Positions 1 through 10,667 of a stretch of DNA of 64,000 nucleotides are shown piece after piece. How positions within the stretch are numbered: the first letter of the stretch is position 1; every line of letters begins with the position of its first letter. The translations under genes were made by a program, and so were the position numbers. Source of the DNA: Vitellaria paradoxa (Eukaryota > Streptophyta > Magnoliopsida > Ericales > Sapotaceae); contig CM034244.1 of assembly GCA_019916065.1 (NCBI GenBank), positions 30,659,933 to 30,723,932 on the forward strand. Direction: 5' to 3'. The notes under the pieces were generated by a model, which was not told where the DNA came from, made no database searches, and saw only the letters and a program-made list of their open reading frames with translations.

Positions 1-1193
1 TTGAAAGTACTCTTTGAAAAAATGCTTTTAAAAAACGTTTTTTCAAATGGTGCCTTTTAAAAACGCCATTTCAAAAGGTGTTTTTTAAAAGCATCATTTC
101 AAATAGTGCTTTCAACATAATTATAATTTTTACACAAAAAGAGAATGTTATATACAAATGTATATATTACATGTAAATGTAATTAGTTGTATACACAAAT
201 TGCATAGGTTTTTTTTTTTTTTTTTGCCCTAATTTTTTTGATTTTTGAAATTGAGGAGTTAATGGTTGAAATTGTTAGATTGAAATTGTTGGAAGAAAAA
301 TGGTTGAGTTAAATTATTTTTGGCCCTAGAAAGAAAAATTGTTGAGTTAAAATTATTTTTTTTTTCTTTTCTTGCAAATTCTCTTATGGCCTTTTAGAGT
401 TTATGGAAGGGCTCTCTCTAACCTAGAGTAAAACCTCACAATTTCTAGTTCTAAAATTAATTTCAAAAGTGGGCCTCAATTAGCTGTTAATTATTTATTT
501 GAATTTTTTCTAGCAAAATCTTAATATTTCTCTGGTATGAACTTTTTTTAAATGAATTTTTGTATATTATTTGACACATGATTTTTAATTTTTTTAATAG
601 AATTGGTCGTATCTCATTTTTTGACTTATTTTTTAATTTATAAATTTAGTGAATTAAGTCATGATTTTACTATTTAGAATTTTTTCTAATAGAATATTTT
701 TTAAAATTATTCTTTTCAAAAGTATGTATTTTATATTAACACGTAAGTAGATGAATATATTGTGTATGATTTTTTCAAAGATTTTTAGTACTTTCTCAAC
801 TTTAATTATTTATTTCCATTTTCCAAGTAAATATTTATTATATAAGTATATTAATACTATACTATTTAATTGAAATTTATTTGAGCAAAAGCAAAATATT
901 TAAATCTTTTATTCTCATTAAATGCAACAAAATAAATTTAATATTTAATTTGTAACAACCTGGCTAAAATTATAACTATGTTAAAAGTATTCTTTAAAAA
1001 TGTGCTTTTAAAAAACACTTTGTGTTTTTAAAAAGCGCTCTTTGAAAAGGAGTTCTTTAAAAGCATTCTTTCAAAGAATGGTTTCTCAACTTACAGTATT
1101 TTTTCAAATATTGAAAAATTATCAACATATAACCAAATTTTGTTTAAAATATCAACAAAAAAAAAATCTTGTTTAATGTGTATAACGTGAGTA
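1..1193. other. AT-rich spacer with a degenerate direct repeat
   Basis: I see no gene. About 110 bases rich in short T and A runs at 1-117 recur in diverged form at about 976-1085, with the same alternation of TTTTAAAA and CTTTGAAA blocks. A TGTAACAACC string at 951 resembles the first bases of the solo LTRs further right, but no matching end was found, so I do not call an LTR here. Confidence 0.5.
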
Positions 1194-1742
1194 CTATATA
1201 TATATGGTAGCGATAATATTATAGCAAAATTTGTTAACACCAGAGTTCAATTTATGTTCTTTTAGTTATTGATAAAATTACCCTTCTCACATTAAATTCT
1301 CTCTCCCAAATTAATATTTCTCGTTCTTATTTATTTATATTTATCTCTTTCTCTTTCTTTAAAACATACCTGGATTCTCTTTTCAAATTTAGCTTATCTC
1401 ATCTTCATTTACGGTTGATTATACTGACACTCGTTAAACTGTACCTAATTTTCAATTTACCTTTTCATCTATTAACTCTAAACTTTAACCAATTGTCTAC
1501 TTAAAAAGGGTTTCGTTTGAAAACCGTTCTAAAAGTCTGTTAATTTTTTATTTATTTATTATTCCTTAATTATCTCAATATCTTTATAATGTGATTATTT
1601 CTCACATATTTAAAATTTAAACTTATTAGTAGAGGTTTGCATGTGTTAGATCAGATAAATTATTTGACTTTTGTTATAAATTAAATAAATTAAAATTTTT
1701 TCCTATCCCATTCAAAAAAATCGACCTGAAGACAAAAATAAA

Positions 1743-1781
<39 letters not shown>

Positions 1782-4282
1782 TTTATTTTTATTACAAAGA
1801 AATAGGGTGAGCAAAGCCTAATTAAAATAAAAAAAATCAATTTAAACTTAATAATAACATTTTCATTTGATTTAGTTATTTTTTATTTAAATTTAGCTTA
1901 AGATTTTAAACAAATTTTGAGGATATATTCTCTATTATTTATTATTAAAATTAAATTTATAAAATAAATATAGAATAAATAAATAAAAATACTTATTATT
2001 AAGATCCGAGAATTGATTTTGTTAGATTCTTTATCAAAATTAGGTTCGAGTCAATTTTTTTTAGATGGGATAAGAAAAAATTCGATTTATTTAATTTATA
2101 GCAAAAAATCGAATGATTTATCTGATATGCAAATCTCTAGTCATAAGTTCGAAATTTGAATATGTAATAACCTGAATTTTTTTTCTCTTAATTAATTTTG
2201 CTTAAGTGTGGTGGTGATATTTATTATAGTAAAAATCTAGAAAATTGAGCATTTGAAAATTTTTAGAATGATAAAATTAGTTAAAAAGATTTGCGGATTT
2301 AATTTCATCCTATGTGGAAGTTTAATTTAGAATTTCTAAACTTTTGTCCAAACACTTCCTAGCTCAATTACTTATTTGGTTCAACCCAAGCCCATTAACC
2401 CATGGGTCAACCATTTCCTTGACTCACCTCAACTCACTTCAACTCACTTTATCACTCACTGAGTTGACTCATGAATAGTAACTCTCAATTATATCTTGAC
2501 AAACTTCATTTTCTTCTATCATTTCTTCTATACTTCTCTCACATCTCTCAAAATTATTTAGTTTATTAGTCAAAAAGAAGACTCTATATTGATGACTTTA
2601 AAGCTTTCTTTCAAATAATTTAGCAAGCATGATTTAAAGTCTTAAATAATTTGTTTAATTAGTCAAAAAGCTAGCATGATTCCCGGATCATGCCATCCAT
2701 CTCCATCCATCCTCCAATACCTCTCTTAAATTATATAATTAGATAATCAAAAAGCAAGTATGATTTTTGGATCATGCTACCTATTGTATATGCATGATCT
2801 TACCCTAGTTGTTTTGAAGCATGGGAAGTGGAGGTTATTTTCTCCACCGATACTTTCTTTACACTCCCATGATTTCTTATAAATTGTGTGCCTTCAAAGA
2901 GAAAAAAAATCATTATTTAGTGTGGTTGGAGATTCGGTGTTGCTTGGAGGAAGAAAAAAAGGCTTGGAACTTTCCAATTGGATGGTGTTCAAAGCTCAAC
3001 TCATTTTTCCTTCTTAGGCTTGGTCACCAATATCTTCATTGAGGTAGGATGACAAACCTCCAAAAATGTATTTGATGTCTTCAATTTGAAACTGAAGCAT
3101 TTCTTTTGTTTGAAGTATGAAACTTGATAAAAATACTCGCATATTGGGGATAAGGAAGCCAAAAACTTTGACTGATACAGCCCAGCATATTGACAGCTCT
3201 CTATTTGTAACTTCTAATGTGCTTCTGACCCCTAAAATGGTGGAATTAAGCTTCGGCTAAAACATAAAAGTTGTAGCCCTTTTAGTTTTCTTTCTAATCC
3301 AAAAAGATTTGCATCAATCCGAGTTGTGAGTCAAAGTTATGACTAAAATACTGAGCACGTGTAAAACTGTATCTTCTGAACAAACTAAATTCAAGACTAT
3401 TTTTGAACCTTTAAACTTAAGAATTTTATAAAGTGTAAAACATGAAAGTTGTAGGTCTTAAAGTGTAGTTTCTACAGATATAAAGTTTATAGATATTGGA
3501 GTTCTGCCCTATTTTATATGAATTTTCTTTTAAACTGCTATTTCTGTTTAGCCTTTAATTGATGCTTGTTTAGATTTCTTTTTTAGAATTTTATGTTTAA
3601 AGATTTATTTAAATTCCCAATTACCCTCTATTAGTTACAGTTATGTTAATAATTTATTTATGTGTAATTTTGTTCACAAGGCCTAATCTAGTAAAACACT
3701 TATACTATTTGATGAAATACTGAAGTGGACTGTTAAGTTGATACTATTTAGTTATCTTCCAATTGATATGAAATTTTTTTAAACTAGATATTATGTATTA
3801 TTTGACATTCTAATATTTATGATAATTGACTTAGACAATCAGTTTCATCGTGGATAGTTGGATGACTTATTCAAACTAAAATGGTTAAGTAGAACCGAGT
3901 ATTTGATAAAATGCCAATATAAAATGATGAACTTTTTCTTTCCTCATTTGGTCTTCCTTAAATAAATTTGAATTATTTTAATTGATTCTTGTAGGCATTG
4001 TTTTGTCTACCTTGCAAGTTATAGAACCATATTTTTAAGATTAAGTGAATTTAATGAAACTTATTTAATACCTTCCTAAATATTGGAATAATTCTATGGA
4101 TATTTGTGGATAACTTGAAGCCAAAAACCTATAATAAGTGTTTGGTTATAAATAAGATGATGATTGAAAATTTATTTAAATAAAATAAAACTTATTAATT
4201 TTTCTAAAATTAAATATAAGTCTAAAGAGCTATTTACTATCTTTATATTTCATAAAATAATAAAATAAAAAGGTAAAAGAGA

Positions 4283-4374
4283 CAAAAACCGAGATCGCAG
4301 CCAATGAGGTTCGAACTCGCGACTTCAAATCGCAATTAAGGTTGCCTACCCACTAAGCTGCCAACCTCAGCTTA
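4283..4374 (-). repeat. tRNA-like (SINE-like) segment inside solo LTR 1
   Basis: On the minus strand an A-box-like GCTTAGTGGG (rc of about 4348-4362) is followed by a good B box, GAGTTCGAACCTC (rc of about 4305-4318), at tRNA-like spacing. The segment lies in the part of solo LTR 1 that copy 2 lacks. It does not fold as an intact tRNA gene by eye. A tRNA-derived SINE or a pol III promoter relic is the simplest reading. Confidence 0.4.
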
Positions 4375-5112
4375 ATTAATATACCATTAGAAATAATTTT
4401 ATTCCTATCAAGAGTAGTACGGCAAACTTGTCAAAAATTAACTAAAATACTAACTCGAATTCTAAATTATTCTAGTTACTTGCTACTTGTTAATTTACAT
4501 GTAGTACCTACATTTGTGATAATAATATTGGTGATTATGTTTAATCTTTAATTTATTATGAATTATTATTTAATTTTGAATTGAGATAAAAATATTTAAA
4601 GTATACTGTATGTGACTGAATAATCCCACTTAGGATTCATCACCTGGGAACATTGCCGGTTGTTGTTCAAAATGTCTGATTGACATACAAGGTACCCTTG
4701 AAATGTTAAGGGGTGAAAATAAATTAAGGCACTTAGTACTAAAATTATTTTTGACAATGGGGTGATGGGTAGGTAGAAATAGCCTTTTAGATGGAGATGG
4801 GAACATATGCATTTTATTTGGGGGATGCTCCCTTCTGACCTAACCAGTCAGGTAGCTGGTCGAGACGACTAGGTTTTTGGTGAGTGACACCGTCGGAATG
4901 CATTGAATGCTAAGCCTGTATAGTCACTGGTTCCCAAGGCTTGGGGTAGAGGATGATAGGAGTATGATTATCCTCGGAGGATTTAGATTAAACTCCTTTA
5001 CCAAATTTTACTATGACTGGCAACCTCTCTTGCTTATGTATGAATGATGTGTTTGAATTATTTAATTATATTTAATTCCTTTTGATGAATATTTTATAAA
5101 AAAATATATATG

Positions 5113-5196
5113 AAACCTGTATCGCTACGGGATTTGATCCCGAAACCTTAAAGATCTAAATCCGAGATCCCTACCACTGCGACATCGATTTCATTG
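5113..5196 (-). repeat. tRNA-like segment shared by solo LTRs 1 and 2
   Basis: On the minus strand GTCGCAGTGGTAGGGATC (A-box-like) precedes GGGATCAAATCCC (B-box-like). The same segment occurs at about 28280-28360 in solo LTR 2, so it was part of the LTR before the two copies dispersed. A TA-rich tract follows it on the minus strand in both copies. Confidence 0.4.
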
Positions 5197-7692
5197 TGGT
5201 CCAAATAACAACATTAAACTATTTGACGCGTAAGTAAAATAATAATTGCAGTGACAGCCTCATCGAACTGTTATAAGTATAATTTACATTATTCAGTTGG
5301 GATTTATTGAATTAATTATTGCATGAATAGTATGCCACCTAATCACATTCACTGTATTGGGTCACTAATACAGTGTAGTATTACGACCACTGCATATAGG
5401 CACCTAGGAGATTCTGATTACTAGGCTTTAGTAGCTCACCCTTTGTGAAAATTTTTTTTTAGGATATTAAGCACATGGATACTGAAGATGAGCTAGAAAA
5501 AGATTAATTTCTCTTAAATATTCCACCAGAAGAGTTATCTATTTTTTTTTCTTGCACAGCACTAGAAGACTTTATTTGTTATTGTGGTCTGTAATAATAA
5601 TTGTCGGATGATTGTAATTATTGAGTTTAGACCTAGTTTGCTTTTATTTGGTGTGAAATGTTAATCGTGTGGTTAGGATGCTTAGATGGCTCTGTAATAC
5701 TATTCTCTATCTTTATTTTGTGTCCTGTAGTTGAATCCCATCAAATGATTCAGTCTAATAACTTATAAATATTGTTTGGGATAAATAAGGGATTTTGAAT
5801 ACCTTAAATTTTTTTATTGCAGGTCAACCCCAGTTTGGAGGAAAATTTTGGGGTGTGATAGCGTATTATTATCATCTCATTTTTATACCCAACAAATAAT
5901 CCCAAGTCACCCCCAAGCATTCGAGTTGTGAAAATTCGAGGCGTGACAGAATATATGTGAGTAATAATCACATTAGAAACATAATTAAGAAATAATAAAT
6001 AATTAATTAATTAATTAATGGAATTTTCAACAGTTTTTAAACAAAACTCCTTTTTGAATAGATGAGAGGGTGAAAATGTCAGGGTTAATAGATCAAGAGA
6101 GCAATTTAAAAATCAGATAAAGTTCAAGAAGTGTCAGTGTAATTAACCCCTTTATTTATTCTCCCTTTCTCTCTCTCTTTTTTTTTTTAATAGAAACAGT
6201 TAGATTCTCTCTCTCAGTTAACTTCTCTCATCTTTAGTCATTCATCTCTGCCTTTTTTTTTTATTTAAATATCAATCTCTATGTAAAATGCATTGTTTTC
6301 TTTCTCTCTTCAAAAAAAATCTTATTTTTAATGTGTATATTTATTTTGTAAGAGATTTTATAAAAATTTGCTAGAAAAATAATAATATTATCTTAAAATC
6401 ACACGACTTCTATTTGGAAATAAATTTATATTTTTTATTTTTTATCAATATAAAATTTTTTAATACTTTTTGTCCCTTAAAAAAATAAATAGGATTTCAT
6501 TAATTTCTAATATTTTTATACCAAACTAAATTTTAGAGATTCCATAATTATATATATTACGTACAGAAAAGTCAATAGTCTTTAAAAAATTATTTAAAAA
6601 AACTAATGTGGACAATTTAATAGTAATAATAATTTTTTTCATAAAAAGATGTTTTAACAATTTTTATTTAAAATTAATACAGTCACAATTAAACATGAAT
6701 CTAAGTTTCTAATAATATAATTTTATTTTTCTTTTATACAGTTGTATTGAAATTTTATTAATTTAAAAAAGAGGTTCATACTAATAAGAAACCTTCAAAT
6801 ATAGTAGATAAAATATTACAAACAAGTAGACGTACATATTTTTATAATTCAATGGCATGTTAAAAATTTTTAGTCATAAAAAATTATTTTTATGTTTGAA
6901 ACAAGAAATTTATTATTTAAATATATTTTTTAAAGAGAGATGTCTTCGAAGAGAGTATTTTTATAATTCAATAGCATATTAATAATTTTTAATTATAATG
7001 TGAGAAATTTATTAATTAACTATATTTTGAATAGAAATATTTTTTTAAGAAAGAGAAAGAGAGAACAATATGTTTTTTAAAAAGAAAAAGAGGTAAAGAT
7101 AAATGGATATGATTAGAGAGAGAAAATGACGAAGAGAGAATCTAAGTTGGGTAAAAAAATTGGAGTCATTTTGTCAATAATTAAAAAAATAATTGAACTC
7201 TGGCATTAACAATTTAGAAAGAAAAATTAATGAGAGAGATTTAGACTATGTTTGAAATATGAATTTGTAGAGGAAAAAGATAAATAAAGAGAAATGATAA
7301 GAATGCAATGAAGTGAAAAAGTCAAATTTATTTTATTTTTTATTGAGTTAGAAAAATAAGACTAAAATAAATAGATTTTTATCAACAAAGTTCAACTTTA
7401 TTTAGTAAAGCATTCAAAAATTACACAAATTATAAAATTTATTTTCCCTTCATTTTTATTTTAGCCTTCCATAAATCCATGTTCCAAATGCATATTTAAA
7501 GTGAGAAATTAATGAAAGAGAAAGAATCTAAATTTTATTAAATAATGGACAACGATAATTTTGTTAATAATTGAAAAAAAAAACATTAGTTGAGCTCTGA
7601 CATTAATAAATTTTACTTTGACATTATCGCCATCCATATATATATATATATGTATGTAGAAACAGGGCTGGCTTAACTTTGTTTGGGGGCTA

Positions 7693-8120
7693 AAGTGACA
7701 ACTTTAAATACCTACTTAGTAAATATAAATGAGTTTTTTTTTTTTTTTGGTTAAAATTTATTTTTTATACTTTTAAGATGCAAAAGTGTTAATCAAATCT
7801 TTGTATTTAAGTGTTGTTAGTTTGTCTTTTTCTATTAAAATTATTGCTAATTCACTTAAGTTTTCTTGCAACATTGTTAGCCTTAGATGAGATTTTATCA
7901 ATTTTAGTTTTGAAAAGTTCCTTTCTACTAAAACAATCGTAACAAATATTGACAATAATATTTTACAAGTAACAGATGCATTTTTCAAAAAATAATTTAA
8001 TCTTTTATATGATTAAGTATATCAATTGATGAACTTGGTTCCATTTATAAAATTTATTTTAAAACTTTAAATTTTGAAAATAAATCTAAATCATCTTGTA
8101 ATGAAACTATGCTGAGGAAC
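7693..8120 (-). pseudogene. hAT-family transposase C-terminal fragment
   Basis: The minus strand at 7988-7773 encodes a stretch with CKILLSIFVTIVLVERNFSK, then LKLIKSHLR and an ELAIILIEKD block ending near DLINTFAS. This is the pattern of the hAT C-terminal dimerisation region seen in plant TTF/MYM-type zinc-finger transposases, where the usual core is ASAERSFSKLK. Upstream on the same strand, in broken frames, short matches such as IDILNHIK and DDLDLFSKFKVL extend the similarity to about 8120. Stops and frameshifts interrupt it, and the catalytic core is absent. I see no terminal inverted repeats, so this is a truncated relic, probably non-functional. Family assignment is from motif memory. 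Confidence 0.6.
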
Positions 8121-8187
8121 ATGGAGAAAATAGAGAATGCAATATGAAGAGCATTTTGAATAAAATAGAAGAACAGAAGGTAAAGAT

Positions 8188-8330
8188 GAACTAGAGCAGA
8201 GAAATTAAGTTTTAAAGTTGTGAAAAGATGAGGGAAAATAGAACAATAATGAAGAAGAATGAACCGGAGCAGAGAAAGTTTTAAAGTTGTGAAAAGATAG
8301 GAGAAAATAGAACAATAATGAAAGAGAATA
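8188..8330. repeat. Two-copy 73-bp tandem repeat
   Basis: A unit beginning GAACTAGAGCAGAG at 8188 recurs as GAACCGGAGCAGAG at 8261, and both continue through AGTTTTAAAGTTGTGAAAAG and AATAGAACAATAATG. The spacing is 73 bp, with a few substitutions and a small gap. Confidence 0.75.
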
Positions 8331-8663
8331 TTTGAGAAGGAGAAATACAATTAGGCCACATTTGTTTGCGGGATGTAAAGTTAGAATAACTTTGATTGTC
8401 TAGTGGGGGGCTTATAAAAGAGGCGTGTGTTTTGCAACACAGACTTGATCCTAATGAATGCCATATCTACTAACATATGGGATGAGGGAATCCACATATC
8501 CCCTAGTATTGCACAACCGAGATGAGTGATTAGAGAAAAATTTTACTTTTTTGCCCTCATATGCAACTCCCATAGCATCTCTGCATCTCTTCGCCTCCAC
8601 AAGCAAATTAGTCAGTTCAGCTATTACACTACTCATCTCTCTCTCTCTCTCTACAATCAAAAA

Positions 8664-8714
8664 ATGGCTTCTTTGATTTCGACCGATTTCATCCTTCAAC
8701 TTTTTCTTGTGATT

Positions 8715-8758
<44 letters not shown>

Positions 8759-8810
8759 ATTCTCATTCCCCATCCCAAATTAAATCCTCCGTCGCTGCTT
8801 GTTGGAAGAT
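8664..8810 (+). pseudogene. EXORDIUM-like gene, left part (before copia insertion)
   Basis: EXORDIUM / PHI-1 family proteins are plant secreted or apoplastic proteins linked to brassinosteroid- and phosphate-responsive growth. The ATG at 8664 follows a CT-rich leader and encodes MASLISTDFILQLFLVISLS, a plausible signal peptide, then runs into a CT/CA microsatellite that scrambles the frame. At about 8784-8810 another frame reads SSVAACWK, matching the family segment SVAAWWKTTEKYY just before the copia insertion site. Most of the N-terminal half of the usual protein is missing, so this was already a deleted copy before the insertion. Family recognition is from memory of the conserved motifs. 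Confidence 0.6.
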
Positions 8811-9422
8811 TGTTGGCCTCACGGGTCCACACCACATGGGATAAAAACCCATGGGTCTGTTTTAAATCAGAAGGCCTTTGGCCTACGCACCTGTAGCACA
8901 TATATATATATATATATATGTGGGAAAAGGGTTTTTTTTCCCTTCTTGAACAGACGTGCACGGGCAGAGGAGGCCGAAACGGGAAAAACAAAAGAAAAAA
9001 AATCGAGAGAGCAGCGGCAGTGCTTTTGCGGCGTGGAAGAAAATTTTATTTGGTTTTTTGTTTCAGTTCATATTTGCTTGGAGCTTGAAGACTCAGCAAA
9101 TTTGGGATTTCTCCACTTGGTTGGAGGGTTTATAGGTAACCAGATTTTTCTCTGTTGTTCCTCAAGTTTTGTGAATACTTGAGAGTTATTTGATTACCTA
9201 ATATTATTGGAGACGGTGTACTCATTATTAATTTGATGATAGTGGAAGATTTGAGATTGACCCTATGGTTTTTTCCCTCTATATTGGAGGGTTTTTCCAC
9301 GTAAATTTTGGTGTCTTGTGTGTTTGAATATTTTTATTTGCTTGTTTGAGTTTGGCTTAAAATATTATTTATTTTCTTTAATTCACACATGACATTGGTT
9401 AGGAGGGTTATTTTCCCAAACA
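8811..9422 (+). repeat. Copia 1 5' LTR
   Basis: It starts TGTTGGCCTCACGGG and ends TTTTCCCAAACA, 612 bp. It holds a TA microsatellite near 8900-8920 that is longer in the 3' LTR, and a U5 region ending just before the PBS. Confidence 0.92.
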
Positions 9423-9425
9423 AAG

Positions 9426-9437
9426 TGGTATCAGAGC
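9426..9437 (+). promoter_or_regulatory. Copia 1 primer binding site (tRNA-iMet type)
   Basis: TGGTATCAGAGC, three bases after the 5' LTR, is the standard plant copia PBS complementary to the 3' end of initiator methionine tRNA. Confidence 0.92.
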
Positions 9438-9461
9438 TAGGTTATTTTTGTGTGAATTAAA

Positions 9462-10667
9462 ATGGATGATACACATAGTTCCATGATCAAAGCGACTGCT
9501 TCAAATTATGCAATTTGGAAGCCAAGGATGGAGGATGTGTTATATTGCAAGGATTTGATGGAGCCTATTGAAAGCGAGGGAGTCAAACCTAATGAAACTT
9601 CTGAGAAAGACTGGGTCAGAATTAATAGGAAAACTATTGGACAGATTAGACAGTGGATTGATCACAGTGTGTTCCACCATGTTGCCCAAGAAACTGATGC
9701 TTATGTTCTTTGGACAAAATTGGCGGCTATGTATGAGAGAAAGACCGCATGTAAGAAAGCTCTTTTGATAAGAAGGCTTGTGAACCTAAAATTCAGAGAT
9801 GGAAACTCAGTTGTCGAGCACATGAGTGAGTTTCAGAGTATTGTAAATCAGTTGGCTACCGTTGAGATGGTGCTAGATGATGAGACCCAGTCCCTACTGC
9901 TTTTGAGTTCTTTGCCTGATAGCTGGGAGACATTGGTCGTGTCGTTGAGTAACTTTGCTCCAAATGGGAAGATGACTATGAGCATAGTTAAGGATGCTTT
10001 ATTTAATGAAGAGGCAAGGAGGAAAGAGATGGGCTCACATCAATCACGGGTTTTTGTTACTGAGAACATACATTCAAACAGAGGAAGAAGTAGAAACAGA
10101 AATAACAACAAGTGGAATAAAGACTGCAGCAAATCCAGAGATAATAGGAGTTAGTTAAAGCCAAGAGTTAAGTGTTTCCATTGTAGCCAGGAGGGTCATA
10201 TGAAGAAGAACTGTCATATTTTGAAAAGAGAGATGAAACAGGGTGGCAATCAAAGGAATAATGAAGATGGTAATACTGCAGCTGCAGTTACTGAGGATGT
10301 GACCGTACTATCCTTTGGAGAGGAAGAATGCCTTCATTTTGCAGATCATAGTATTGAGTGGATTGTTGATACAGCAGCTTCTTACCACGCTACTCCCCAG
10401 ATTGAGTTCTTCACTTCGTACAAAGCTGGTGATTTTGGCATTGTTACTATTGGTAATTCTAGCCATTCAAAGATTGTGGGAATAGGTGATGTTTGCATTC
10501 AAACTGATGTTGGGAGCACTATGGTTCTAAAAGATGCAAGGCATGTTCTTGATTTGCGTCTGAATTTAATTTCTAGGATTGAACTAGACCGACAGGGTTA
10601 TACGAATTATTTTGGCAATGGCAAGTGGAAGTTGACTAAGGGGTCTCTAGTTGTTGCAAGAGGATAG
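9462..10667 (+). pseudogene. Copia 1 gag and protease region
   Basis: The ATG at 9462 opens a 230-residue gag reading frame (capsid-like, with YAIWKPRMEDVLYCKDL and MSEFQSIVNQLA blocks) that stops at 10153-10155. The same frame continues at once into a CCHC zinc knuckle, CFHCSQEGHMKKNC (10173-10214), which binds element RNA in the virus-like particle. It then enters the aspartic protease, where WIVDTAASYHAT (near 10368) stands for the usual DSGASxH. The frame ends at a TAG near 10665, and the next domain lies in another frame. So one nonsense change separates capsid from nucleocapsid, and a frameshift separates protease from integrase. Confidence 0.88.

Larger units (their letters stand above)
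2163..5948. mobile_element. Solo LTR, copy 1 (probable Ty3/gypsy), TSD GAATA
   Basis: The unit begins TGTAATAACCTGAATT and ends GGCGTGACA. It is flanked by the perfect 5-bp duplication GAATA (2158-2162 and 5949-5953). It shares long stretches in order with the unit at 26881-29114. No PBS, polypurine tract or coding region adjoins it, so it is a solo LTR left by LTR-LTR recombination. Long LTRs with TGTAA...GTGACA ends are typical of some plant Ty3/gypsy lineages; the lineage is inferred. Compared with copy 2 it carries about 1.6 kb extra between about 3030 and 4640, with a tRNA-like segment and two AAAACATRAAAGTTGTAG motifs. Confidence 0.85.
1194..7650. repeat. Degenerate inverted-repeat pair flanking the first solo LTR
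   Basis: The left arm (about 1194-1300) begins at a TA microsatellite followed by GGTAGCGATAAT and an AAAATTTGTTAAC block. The right arm (about 7550-7650) is its reverse complement with many differences, and also ends in a TA microsatellite. A further partial copy of the right arm lies at about 7158-7260. This could be an old inverted-repeat element of about 2.7 kb into which the solo LTR at 2163-5948 later inserted. Target duplication cannot be read because both ends lie in TA repeats. The stretches 1301-2162 and 5954-7157 hold only AT-rich DNA and a 32-base TA run near 1747. Confidence 0.4.

Noticed and set aside
951..1193. Fourth solo LTR starting TGTAACAACC
   Set aside because: Only the first bases match the LTR family; no GTGACA end or target duplication was found.
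4283..5196. tRNA genes on the minus strand
   Set aside because: A- and B-box-like words are present, but no cloverleaf with proper stems could be drawn; these are tRNA-derived repeat segments.
8451..8756. Minus-strand reading frame rich in CVCV and ERER
   Set aside because: It is the complement of the EXORDIUM leader and its CT and CA microsatellites; the plus strand carries the recognisable gene.
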